Positions 1 through 11,800 of a stretch of DNA of 64,000 nucleotides are shown here, in pieces. This DNA comes from Isoperla grammatica. Its lineage: Eukaryota > Arthropoda > Insecta > Plecoptera > Perlodidae. The notes below the pieces were generated by a model. It had not been told where the DNA came from, did not search any database, and worked only from the letters and a program-made list of their open reading frames with translations. Numbering within the stretch: position 1 is the first letter of the stretch; each line of letters starts with the position of its first letter. Both the position numbers and the translations under genes were made by a program. The DNA lies in assembly GCA_945910005.1 (NCBI GenBank), contig OX246738.1, forward strand, positions 21,788,186 through 21,852,185. Direction: 5' to 3'.

Positions 1-1369
1 GTCTGTGATGATAAGTAGCAATTTACTTACCCTAAACAAATAAAAAAAATTGTTGAGGTGTTTGGAAAGGTGCATATTTTGCTGTATGCCGAAAAAATAA
101 TAATCGGATTTGGACGAGAATGCTTTGAGAATACGTGCAGCCGGCAACCCATCAGATGGAAGAAAAATTGTCTGGAAAAATAAAAAACGAACAAAAATCA
201 ACAAAAATAAATAGAAATTAAATATACCGCGCTTTGCGCGTAAACAACCAGCTACATCCGGGCGGAAAGAGACGCTGTGATTGGTCACTGCGTGCGACAG
301 TACTTTCTTCTTGTGTTGTGTTTGTTGTATTGTGAATTGTTCGTCCAGTTAACTTTTCTTCCAGTTGATGCCCTCCCCAAAAGTGGTAAGCTTCTTAGAT
401 TTTAAAATATTTGATGAAAACTGTTTTTTAAGTTGACTGTTGATATCAGTCGTATCTAATCTAATCTAAACTTAAAATTACTGGACCATTCAGTCTGATC
501 ATGGATTTATAATATAACTCCATGGTCTGATGACCATCAAAAAGAAGAAGAAGAAGTTTGGTGACGTCACAATTTACAAGGTGACGTGACGTCATTTTCC
601 ATGAAGACAAGCCATCATAGGCCTATTATGCCCAGACAGTGCCTAGATGGAGGCCTATGGTTAGAAAAACGACAATATTAGGCCTATTCCATTTCGTCGA
701 CTTAAACCTGTGCTGAACAAGAATTCATATGTGTAAGTTACTATTAACTAACTTGGTTGGCGAGGCTCTTGTGTTGTTATTAAGCCGTAGGCCCCTACCT
801 CAGGCTAGGCCTAGGCCTAGACCTAGGGCCTAGCCATTGTGTATAAAATCCCTTTTTAAACTCAATGGCCTAGGCCTAGCCTAGGCCTGTGCCTATCGTT
901 TTTGTCATCCAACGAATGTCTTTGTTCAGAGCTGACGGGATTAGGTCTAGGCTTAGGCCTACACACGGGGCGCCCTACATGTAGGCCTAGGCTAGACCTA
1001 GGCTAGGCGTAGACCAATTGTTTGCATGCAATGTTACCATTTGAAGTGAAGTGTGGTCTAGGCCCCTAGGCCTAAACCAGTCAGTGGATGGCCTATGGGC
1101 CAAGCATATGAAAATAGGCCAGGTGTTAAAGTACTGTATAGCCCTGTCATTTTCCTCTTGGCCCTAGCCTCCAGTGTGCTTATGGAATGCATAGAGCCAA
1201 TCTTGTAATTTTTGCTTGGCTTTGGCCTAGGGGCCTTGTCCAGTAATTAACTTTGGCTTAGGCGTTATAACCATGTTACTACTCCTTGGTCTATGCCTAG
1301 GCCCATAGAGAAATAAGCCTAGGCCTATAGCACGACTCAATTCTAAAAATAGCCGTGTTGCCGTGTTTT
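1..1369. other. non-coding, TAGGCCTA-dense upstream DNA
   Basis: No convincing coding exon is seen apart from the candidate first exon listed separately. From about 600 onward the sequence is packed with AGGCCTA/TAGGCCTA palindromes and CTAGGCCTAG variants, a motif that recurs throughout the introns of this window. Confidence 0.6.
230..385 (+). promoter_or_regulatory. candidate promoter and short first exon of the KDM3-like gene
   Basis: A locally CpG-rich patch holds an ETS-like GGGCGGAAAG (about 260), an inverted CCAAT box (GATTGGTC, about 280) and then an ATG at 368 followed by six open codons and a GTAAGC donor at 386. The exon would end in phase 0. The KDM3 frame is open upstream of 5382 as far as 5292, and an AG acceptor at 5326-5327 would also be phase 0, so the two could be spliced in frame. 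This is inference from motif order and phase only; no transcript evidence is available. Confidence 0.25.
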
Positions 1370-1384
1370 GTTTCGGACAACGGA

Positions 1385-1449
1385 GTGTATATTCTTACGG
1401 CAGAACGTAAGATCAACGGAGTGTATATTCTTACGGCAGAACGTAAGAT
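1385..1449 (+). repeat. two tandem 36-bp units
   Basis: Two near-identical head-to-tail copies share the core GTGTATATTCTTACGGCAGA followed by ACGTAAGAT. They form the left arm of the inverted-repeat element described at 1370. Confidence 0.8.
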
Positions 1450-1535
1450 TTGCTCAGTCAAAATTATTCTTACGTCGCGCAAGCGCGGCCGGATCGTTAT
1501 ATTATATGGCAGTCAAGACGCTGTTACCGTAAGCA

Positions 1536-1604
1536 GTCACATTGGCCTAGTGGTGAGCGAGTTCGACTGTCAAGCGGACGGCCAGGGTTCGAATCTTGCC
1601 CAAT
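1536..1604 (+). repeat. tRNA-Asp(GTC)-like SINE head or tRNA pseudogene
   Basis: The segment has an A-box-like GGCCTAGTGGTGAGC, an anticodon-loop-like CTGTCAA (GTC), a good B box GGTTCGAATC, and a T run directly downstream that could terminate Pol III. Acceptor (ATTGG/CCAAT) pairing is partly kept, but the T stem is poorly paired, so this is more likely a tRNA-derived SINE head or pseudogene than a working tRNA. Confidence 0.5.
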
Positions 1605-2150
1605 CTTTTTTTTTTATTTTTTTTTTACATTCCTAGTTGTAATGTACGTTGAATTATATTTTGAATTCAACATTTTCCTGGTAAAAATGTCAGGGCGATT
1701 AAAGCTTTTGGCGATTCATTAGAGACGTTAGTTAAGGTCCATGAAGGTTAGATCGTGAAGAAAGTTTGATCTCGTGTTAACTTACGATACGATACACATT
1801 AAGAGCTTCCCGTTTGCGGGCCCAGTAACTGTAACGGGAAATTCGCCAAGTTTTAACTTTTCTTTTATTTATATATATAAGAATTTAATATACATATATA
1901 ATTGTATAAATATTTTTATTATTTATATATTTATTTATATATAAATACAGGTATATAAATACAAATACAGGTTGACAAACATAATATTTTATTTACTTGC
2001 GTCTGCTTGACGGGTGATTGTGCATCGAAACCCTTCCCGTTACCGTGTTCCCGTTAACGTTAACGGGCAATTGTACATCGGCCTTAACACGTGAAAAAAA
2101 CGACCAATAACAGCACTTGCCGTAAGAATATACACAGCGTTCGGACAAAC

Positions 2151-3599
2151 ATTGAATATGCACCAATCAAAGAAACAACAATAGAGTTGCTAAGCAACAC
2201 ATTTTTTGTCCGCCTGTGATGTCACAGCTCCCTCAATTGAGTTTTGTGCTATTTGTACTGTCAGCGATATTGACTTGGGACTACTACTTTTCCGTTGCTA
2301 GGCTAGCCTAGCCTACCTAGGCCTAGGCCTAATTCTTATCCCCGATTAGATTCATAGGCCCTATGAATAATGTGTGTCATCCATGTAGGCTAGGCCTATT
2401 GGTTTTGTTATTGGTTGGACCTAGTGCTGTCAACGAAGGTACGGAACGGTGTAGGCCCTAATATATTTATAGGTTTGCCATAGGCCTAGGCTTACATCTT
2501 GGATGTCTTTTCTGTTATTCATACATTTGATGTTTGAATCTTGTGTTGTAGTAGCTGTAGGCCTAGGCATAGGCTAACCACTTTCTCACCACAATTTAAC
2601 CAAACTGCAATCTAATCTAACCTGAGTCTGGGTTAAGTTTTGAAACTTCTCACCCATATCAAATTCCATGTCACATTGCTACCTGTAGCACCGACTGTTA
2701 ACCTGGAACTGCTCAGCCGAGCACTCGTGAAGATGCATGGCCAGTGTTAGGCCTTAGTGGATGCAGATTAGCCACACCCTGTAGGCCTACCACCCACTGT
2801 GAACAATGCATGACGAGCATTCATACGTCGAATGTACGAACATTTCGAATTATGTCATGTTATGACGTCACTGTGGTTGACTGCGACGTTATAAGTATTG
2901 TCCGAAAGGTTAATTCTAGATTTATAATGGCAAGAAATAAGAATCGACAACTGGAACTTACCAATCTTAAGTGCGCACTCGTTTTAGGTCAACCATCGTA
3001 GACTACATTAATCACGGGAGCGGAGTCTAGACTAGCCAGATCACCTTAGTTCAGACTAGATTTGCCTGATAAACACCTCCATATGAACTATCATTGTCTA
3101 ATTTTATTATAATTTTGGATTATTTGCAATGTAGGAGTACCTATGAAGAATGTGTACCCGACTAGGAAAGGGTCCCGACTTTTGGCGGAAAGCAGAGGGA
3201 GGAGTAGGATTAAGTGCGGCTAAAAGGCGGGGAGGTGAAGTGCCGGTGACAATTTGATCATCTTGGTAATGCGGCGATTCCGAGCCTGACACTTTCGTAA
3301 TTGAAATGTAAACCAACTGTGCTTTACACGATTAGGGCTGGAGTGCAAATCAGTGAAAATGCCTCCCCGGGTACCCGTCGATCTTACGAGTGGGTACCCG
3401 AAATTATTTGTTTATTGTTAATGTTTTTCTTATCGCAGTTGGCTATTAGTTGGTGGCAAGAATTTCTTTTCCTCCTTCCTTCCCTCTATCTTCCTCTCGG
3501 TTCTTCTCACTCCTCCTTCGGTCACCTCCTTCCTCCGCTTCTTCCTCCTTCCTTTGAACTTTCCTCCTCTCCTCTGGACCATCTCCTTTCACCTCCTCC
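2151..3599. other. non-coding, no gene recognised
   Basis: Further TAGGCCTA-rich sequence to about 2800, then unremarkable AT-rich DNA. Short open frames here lack splice signals or recognisable composition. Confidence 0.5.
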
Positions 3600-4130
3600 A
3601 GCACCCTGGGTTACCGTTTCAGTTTGTCCGAAAACGCCCTGACCTTCCTTTTTCCCACCATTTCCCCATCCAACTCGTTCCACTTAACGGTCGTCATTCC
3701 CAGAAAGAAGAACTTTCCCACATCCGTCCTCCATATCCTTCTTTCCAACTTCCACTGATGATCTCTCCTTCCCCTAAAACTAGCTCTGACACTGTCTGAC
3801 AACTGCTCTGCTTAACTCGCCACACCCCTCATGCTTCCGTACTTAGTACTACCCTATACATAACCCCCAATCGATCTCTCCTCCTTCTTTCCTCGAGTGA
3901 CTCCCATCCGAACTTCCTGACCATTTCCGTAGCACTCTCATACTTCCTCCATCCCCCCTATCTATCTCTTCCTCTTTCTAAGCACCCTCTTGCCGCTCTC
4001 TTTTGTACTCCCTCCATTGCATCCTTCCTCTTAATGTCGTGTGGGTCCCGAACCGCCGCTGCAAATGCTACGCCAGGCCTCACTAGTGCCCTGTAACTTG
4101 CACTCTAATTTCCCTGTCTGCTTCCCTTAG
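3600..4130 (-). mobile_element. non-LTR retrotransposon (LINE) ORF2 C-terminal relic
   Basis: Read on the minus strand, with stops and frameshifts, the segment gives the order typical of the end of a LINE reverse-transcriptase protein: VQKRAARGCL, then FGWESLEERRRRDRLGVMYR, then about 100 codons on KFFFLGMTTVKWNELDGEMV and a basic tail ending at about 3611. The WESLEERR and KWNEL-type (W/N.LP-like) motifs recur in CR1/L2/Jockey-like LINE C-termini. No polymerase catalytic motif is present, so this is a 5'-truncated dead copy. On the plus strand it appears as a CT-rich stretch. Confidence 0.6.
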
Positions 4131-5327
4131 CACCCTCATAATTTATGCAATTTTCAATTATTACATTTATTTTTTATTTTATTTATTTATTTGCCTGTCG
4201 ATTAATACATGGTACAAATATATTGTTAAGTAATTAGTAAATAGGTTAATGTTTTTAGAATGATCCTCTTCTGGTTGAGTAACTCACTATTATTCTTTAT
4301 TGTATAATAATCACACTAGGCCCTAACAAAGTAAATGTGAATTATACTTAGGCCTGCAGTAAACAGCTGTTGAATGTTGATAATAAGAGCAGGCCTAGGA
4401 ATATGATGATTGATGAAGTGAGTTTATATCATAAAATAATAATCAAAAGCTTATTTTGTCAATGGTCAGTTCATAACACAGAACGACGGGGCGGTAAACG
4501 TCAAAGAGTACCCGATCGGCGACGGCACAACTGGGCTTTTATCCACGGGCGAGTGTATCCATTACCAGCCCTATGCATGATCCTAACAGGTGACGCCAGT
4601 CACTTTTATAAAGGAAGTCACTAACGCAACTAGAATAATCAATAGTTAAACCAACTGTGCTTCTCGTCTCAGGTTCACAAAAAGCGCGGTTGGTTAGGTT
4701 AGGCTCTACGACGACACAGTTGACGTCTTTTTCATGGCACAAGGTTAGTTCTGTTTTTTTACTGGGGAAGTGTCTGACTCCTAGAGGCGGCATTGCCACT
4801 ATGCTGGATTTGTCATATGCTCTTCACTTCCCCTCCTGTTCGTCACACATCCCGTAATCCCTACGCGGCAGACTGGAAATTTGGACACGTTCACTATTCA
4901 CTAAGAAATGTTGACAGAATTTTCAGTTAATGAACTTGCCTAGTACAGAGAAATAGGCCTGACTGATTTTATTTTTTTCTGATTATAGGTTTTGATCACG
5001 TTTGTAGGTCTACCAGATTTGGTCGAGATGATCATGAAGAATGCTTATTTAGCTTGAGATGTCGAGCAAAAAGAAAAGATTTATATAAGTTAATGAATAA
5101 CATATCCAGCTGAAAGACAGGCTCCTGTAGCTAGTTGACAAATGAAGGATGAAGCTTCCATGCTTGCCCAAGACAGCCACATTAGCCAAGTGTTTAGTCT
5201 CAGATAATATTGGGATGCAGCAGGCTAGCTCACATCTTGCCAAAGTGATTAATTATGGCTTTGGCATGGGAGGCATGTAATCATACAGTGATGGCAGTGT
5301 AACCCAAGCAGTGTTGTACTGTGTCAG
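4131..5327. other. non-coding, no gene recognised
   Basis: AT-rich sequence with scattered AGGCCT motifs. The last roughly 40 bases upstream of 5328 are open in the KDM3 frame (back to a TGA at 5289), so the first recognised KDM3 exon may begin earlier than 5382. Confidence 0.45.
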
Positions 5328-5381
5328 ACAAGTGGCGTCGACAATGACTTACCTATATACCGGTCTGCCCCTATCGTTAGG

Positions 5382-5890
5382 ATGGATTACACTACGATAC
5401 TGCGTTCCGACGACCGGTCCGACTCGGGCATAAGTTCGTTGCGCACGGGCGGTTACGCCAGCGGAGACGAACGCTCCGTTTCGCGTTCGAGTGCGCTCAG
5501 CAGTACCGACGAAACCCAGCAGGGTTCTTCTACCAATCAGACCATTCTCTTGAGTCCATTAAGTAGCGACTTAAACGCGCCGCCGAAGCCGGTTTACGTG
5601 TGGCGTGATCCCGGCCTCCTTGTAGCCGAAGCGAGCGTACACCGGATACAGAGCGTCCAACACCGGTCGCTGCTCATGTCGCACTCGTCTCCTCCCGCGC
5701 CGGCGAGCAGCCCCGCTGGTTCTCGGGTCCACGTGGTCCCGCCCCCTCGGCCGTTGCAGCATCTCCCCCCCCCGGGCCTCTACTCTCATCTGCCGGAAGT
5801 TATGTGGAAGCAGCAGTATGCTTCCCGTACGCTGTCGACTCAACATGCCCTTGCTGAGGGGGATCGGGAACGACAGGAGAGAGTTTTCAG
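5382..5890 (+). CDS. KDM3: KDM3 exon a: Ser-rich N-terminal segment
   Basis: GC-rich open exon of 169 codons plus two bases, ending TTC AG|GTTGGT (phase 2). It encodes a Ser/Asp-rich stretch ([12 protein letters not shown]), a Pro-rich middle and [16 protein letters not shown]. An AG at 5379-5380 just before the ATG, and open frame upstream to 5292, mean this may be an internal exon; another possible acceptor is at 5326-5327. The joined product reads VFR-EHREVE across the next junction. Confidence 0.75.
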
Positions 5891-8800
5891 GTTGGTACAG
5901 ACATTGGGCCTACTAACACTCTGGGAGGATTAATTCATGCAAGATATTTCCCCCCCAAAAATGGATGTAGGTAGCTTAGGCCCTGTCTAAAAACGCGCAA
6001 CTAAATATCTTTAGCACTGGTCTAAATTTGGCGTCGGGCTAAAAGTTAGCCCGGTGCTAAACTGAGGTTGGGTATTATGAATTAAATTTGGTCTAACTGC
6101 TAAGCTCGCTGTGGTTTAATATTTTTCCATCACTGTTTGCAATAAATTTTCGATATTATTGCGATATGTTTCGCATTGGAGTCAGCACAGGCTGTGGGAT
6201 TCAAAAGAAAAACAACGAATGTCATGTACATATTGGTTGTTTGAAACTGCGACAAAACTGGATGTTTGTCAAATTACTCAATAGAAAATTGCCAGAAATT
6301 AGTGAGAATTGTATAGATAAACACTATGGGGGTATGCACATTTACTACTCACTATGTCACAGGTAATTGTAGGCCTATGCATTTAAGGAACGTATTAACC
6401 ATTTGTCATCGGAATCACTGTCAGTGATGGCCAACAACGCCATATTTTATGAAGATTTCAACAACTTTAGCGAGCGCTAAAATTTAGCCAGGGTATCGGC
6501 GATTGGCCAGGAAATTTAAGGCGAGGTTAACATTTAGACCACCGCTAAATGTTAGCCGGCTGTTGTAATACTTATTTTCAACTTTAGCCGTGGGCTAAAT
6601 TATTTTTATGTAGCCCAAAATTATTAAGCCCAGTGCTAAACGTTTAGCCGGGCGTCATAAGACCGGGCCTGAATGGTTTTCTTTGTGTTATCAAAGCATT
6701 TTGCTTCATCATAAAAATGGGCCCAAGTTTTCTGTTTTAAAGTACGTGGACCTAAATTGTTGGCATGGCTTCATTTTGATCATGAATTCTTCTAGCAGAT
6801 TCTCTGGTTTTTAAATTTACTGTTCAAGAAATTTGATTATAAAAATGTTGACCAGGGAGCTATTCCTGAAAGTTGACAATACTCGCTTTAAGTGATATCT
6901 AGATGGTTCTCACTTCCTATATTGGCTATTGCCCGGAATTTTTAAATCCCCAGACAAAGATATCACTTAAGGTGAGTATTGTTACCGTGACAACTTTCAG
7001 AAACACAGCCTCCCAGCACTGCGAATCTGTAAGGATAAGAAGACTTGTTATCGAGAACAATTGCTACCCCACGATTAGCGATAGCGCAAAAGTCTGTAAA
7101 ATTTTGTATCATGACTTGATGTTTGAGCTTGAAATGATAATAAGAGTTCCAAACGCGTCGCTATCCATACCACATGTAGGGCCTATGTAATTGTAAAATA
7201 TGTATGTTTCGTCTATATTCTCTGAAATAAACCCAAATGGGCATTCTGCGCCCAAGTTGAAGGTAAAGACAATGGCTATTTTCCTAAATAAGAATAGGCC
7301 TACTAATTGTTGTAAATATGTTAGAAGCGGCTATGACAAGCAACAAAAACACGTTGGTCTAACATAGGGAAGATACCGCAAACTAGCAGTGGCATTGGCT
7401 CAGTAAACTCTGAAATAAAATTTTGAAAATAAAATATTTCTTTTGTATAATAATACATAAAAACATATCCTGAGCAATAATTAGTGGTTTAAAAATGATA
7501 AAAAAGTTGGCCGCATGGTGTTAGAACCATGTCAAAACGATACTTTTGACGGGAGGCAAGCTGCTAGAACCACTACGCCACATGGCTGAGAGCGCATGAA
7601 AGCAGATGCGATTTTTACTTACATAGGCAGTGACAAATCGGTTTCAAATCAAATATTTACCTAGGTATACGTTTTTTTATTATTATTTTAAATCTATTAT
7701 TTTACAATCTCTTACACCCTAAGATAATTTCTAAAAGCAGTTTCTTATTAAATGCCCACATTTGGTTATTATGCCATCATGCTGGATCTAGCCAACCAGT
7801 AGAGACACGCTTCTTTTTCCAGCCTCTTCATGCAAAAGGCGATATTATGTTAAAACTTATTTTATGCTAAAACAAAATCTTGAATCGACGTTCGCTTGCA
7901 TTCTTCCGCCGTTAGAATGGTGACCATTACAACTCCGTTACGGAATCATGACGGTAGCGATAAATTATAGCGATCAATGTTTCATATCAACTCCAGTTAA
8001 TATCTCGTAACATATACTGGACCCAAGATTACTTTGCTTTTGCTTTCGTCACATCCGGGGCAGTCGTAGCCAACCAGCGAACCGCCCGAGACACACACAC
8101 GATCGCTGATTGGCTACGAACCAGTCGCCTGTGACGAAAGCATGTGTAAGGTAGTCTTTGGACAACTATAACAAGAGTCTTGATATTCTTACGGAATCGC
8201 AGCGCGGGTGAGGATTGATAGCACACTCACAATGCTCCATTAATATAGAAGTTGTATGATGTTAACAGATAAAATCCTTCGTTAACTCATGGCTTGATTT
8301 GACCTGTTTTTTGGCACCTGGATTTGACTAACATTACTGTTAGTAATGTGAGGTCTGTTAAAACCCCAGCATTTACTGGTAAATGGGGCCTAACTTTCTA
8401 AATTAACGATTTCTTATTGAGATTCTGAGATTGCTACAAAATATTGAAAAATGTATATGAATTTGTCTGGTATTTGGTTTTGTATTACCTAGCTGCACAA
8501 TGACACTTTCAAATGTTGTACATGCTTAATTGTTAACATTCAATATGTAATATCCACATTTCCCAATATTGGTAAATCATCATCTGAAATAGATTGTCCT
8601 TTATTTGCAAACACTGGCAACATACTTTTTTCACAACAAAAATACCTAGGCCTACCTATCACCCCTGCCAATCAAACAGGCATATATTTGTCAAGAAGCA
8701 GGGAGGGTGGGGAAAAGTTCAGTCAGCACATTAAAAGTACAATGACTACAGACAGGCTACAGTCTATTACAATATCATAGGCCTATTGACTTTTTAAAAT

Positions 8801-11800
8801 TAGGACTTTAAAAAAAAAAGAAATTGGCACGTCCTCCCACGAAAAAGAGTAAGTGGACGCGTCCGCCCTGAAATTAAGCACAAGGGGCAGTGGGGAAGTG
8901 CAGATGGCAAGCACGAGCTGCAAGTGGAAATGGGAAGTGTCGTGGGTGAGTAGGGCCAATCCGGCTGCATCCACAATGAGGGAGCCAGTCCAGGCAAGCG
9001 TTTGAGGTGTTGTGCCTGGTGGGGGTTGAGCCTTGTAACTCTTTGCCTCACAGGGAGTACCTAGTTATCAGAGCTTAGCCTGAAGAGGAGTGGATTATGA
9101 GTTATGACTATTAGGATATAGGCAAAAGTCCCAGGTGACTCCTCCCACATATACCCTGTGGCACAAGTCACAGGTATTAATAATAGTAATAAAAAAATAA
9201 TAATAGACCTACTTGTTGACTACCAATATTGAAAATGAAGGACAAGTTTCCCTATTATTCAAACATAGAAAATGGGTTTGATCCATGGAATTTATTGCAC
9301 ATACACTTTGTATGTGACTATGTATGGTTTTATTTTGGTTGTGCTAACACAATCTGAATTACAGAACCAAGTATGTGGTCTTCAATTTTGTATCGAGAAC
9401 ACAAATAATACTTAAAGGCAGTCCCGGTTTGATGCGATGCATGATTATGTGATAGAGACCCAATAGTAAATAGGAATAAAGAAAAAATCTCATAAATCAG
9501 TTCTGTGGTTCATTGATTATGAGGGAAAACTTATTTTGGAGCGAGGTCGATTGTGGCACAAAAACTACGTCGGGTTTGGATTGTCTATACGGCCGTTAAT
9601 GCAACCCTCGCAGCTGCAAGACCCGCCTTCAGAGGGCAAAGTGCGGTTTATCCGTTTATTACATTATTTTTAGAAAGTGTCAGTCAGTCCAATCTTCTAC
9701 AGTCTACACTAACTACGGAATGTGTTCATCCCTACTGTTTCGGTTTTCGGACCAAAATACTCAGTCAAAGAAATTGACCAAAGACGACAGAATAACGTGA
9801 TCGAGAGTGGAAGTGCAAAACATTCGAAAGCAGAGCTTGGAACACGTAAGGGTGCACATGTGTGCAATGCAGTGACTGTTAAAGAATCAGAATCAATTGG
9901 ACGTAGTTATGCAGAAAGGAACCAACCCACACATATCTAAAAAATAGTTACAGCGGTTCTAGTATTACTTCTAATCATCAAATCTGCATTAACCCCACGA
10001 TATCTACAAAATCATGTTAAATACACTAGTTATATGTAAATTTATGGAGAAAAAAATATTTGTATTTTGGTTGCTAATACGAAAATTGTTGGTTGGTTCC
10101 TTTCTGCTTACTAGGATAAGTCAACTACAAAAAATAAAATGTGGGTTGGTTCCTTTGCTTTTACTATATTTGTTGATTAAATAAAGTTTGACAAAAAGTG
10201 ATATATTAGGATTTTAAATGAATAGGTAGTAGTTTGTATATATGTGCAGGGCTTTTTTTCGGCCGGTACGAGCCGGTACGCGTACCGGCTAACACAAGAG
10301 GCGTACCGGTAAAAGGCAATAAAGTCACACTATAGCCGGTACGCTACGATTAGCCTTGAAGCGCGTGAATAACTTTGAATTGTGCAGTGTGACAGGCTTG
10401 TGACTGCAAAATAGGTTTCGTTTTGAAATATAAGGATGTTGCCACCTGCTGGTGACATGGGTGTGACATATTGTAGTACTCTTGGCTACCACTCACTACA
10501 GTAATCTTTTCTATTATTTGGGTCATCAGTTCTAAGGAAAGATAATTAGGGTTGTTTTGACTAAAATGTCAACTGTCAAGAGTAGCTTCTGGGAACCGCA
10601 AAAGAGGATGTACCCATTCTTACTTTTCTGTTTTCCTGGAAAGCGCATTTTCAATTTACAGACAACGATTGGGTTGTGTTGGGGGAGGGAGAGGGGGGGG
10701 GGAGATCGGTGGTCAAGGGATTGTAAGTTGTGTGTGGCAGGGTTAGTTTCCTCTCTGTTGACGAGTGGAGATGTCGTCGTGATTAGCGAGTGTGTGTGTG
10801 TTTAGTGAGAGTGTAAAAAATAAAAATAAACCGAAAAATAACTTCTTGGGCCGTCACCTCGCCACCTATACCCGAAACAGAGAGACCGACGTGTTGTTGA
10901 CGAGAACACGACTACGAGTCATGTTTGGAAGTTGCTTTGCATTCGATATCATTGATTTTGGTGAGCTATAAATTATTTTAAAACAAATATTAACTATTAA
11001 GTTTGTAGTGAGTAAATGCACGTCTCGTGTATGGGGCGGATTCAACATGAGGCGGGGGGGGGGGGGGGGGGCTGAAAAAATAATTTTAGTTTCCGTCTTA
11101 TTACAATGAAACCATCACATATTGGCACGTTTAAAAAAAAGATATTTTATGTTTTCTGCGGAAACTGCTCGATCGCGTGGACACAGGATCTAATCCTAGT
11201 CATGAGCTGTGCAACATAAGCTTCATATTTCGTCGATATCTACGATACAAATCCGCCTTAAAAATGCGATTTTGGCCATCAAACTTAATGCAGTACCCCA
11301 AAAAAATTTCGACTTCGGCGAATTTGCCTCCGGCGGCTGGGCCTTCGCCCCAGACCCCAGCTATACCACGCCAGTCACATGAAATATTATACCGAACATA
11401 CCGGTTAACTATATTTTAGAAAAAAAGCACTGTATATGTGGATTAATTTAACTTTCAATCCCGCCATGCTTCCATTTTTGTAACATTAACCTCAATAATT
11501 GCAACGGCTTCCTACTCTGCTTTCAACATAAACATCCGGCCGAACTTTGGGTTTATAGATAGATCTATATAGATATGGGATTCTTCTTTTTATCCTTAAA
11601 ACCACATTTAAAAAATATAAATGTTCTGAAAACAACAACAACAAAATATAATGATCAGAATGGAAAGAAACAAAAATGTTGCATTCTCAATCTCACATTA
11701 AGCAGAAAAGAACGAAGTGGGTTGGTTCCTTTCTGCAAAATACGAAATGTAGGATTTCTTGTGTAGCCTACCGGTAGCAGAAAAGAACCAAGTGGGTTGG

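Larger units (their letters stand above)
1370..2150. mobile_element. inverted-repeat element with internal tRNA-like unit
   Basis: The 18-mer GTGTATATTCTTACGGCA lies at 1385-1402, is repeated in tandem at 1421-1438 (36-bp period), and returns as its exact reverse complement at 2118-2135, with weaker similarity extending outward through GTTTCGGAC / GTCCG. The span between the arms holds a tRNA-Asp-like sequence and GGGCAATT/ACGGGAA short inverted motifs but no long reading frame. It behaves like a non-autonomous inverted-repeat transposon. The class is not determined because no target-site duplication could be fixed. Confidence 0.45.

Noticed and set aside
366..387. Small exon between an upstream AG and GTAAGC as a proven KDM3 exon
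   Set aside because: Kept only as a low-confidence candidate; phase compatibility alone is weak evidence.
1536..1604. Functional tRNA-Asp gene
   Set aside because: T stem and acceptor pairing are degraded and it lies inside an inverted-repeat element.
5571..5846. 91-codon minus frame rich in Arg
   Set aside because: Antisense shadow of the GC-rich KDM3 exon a.
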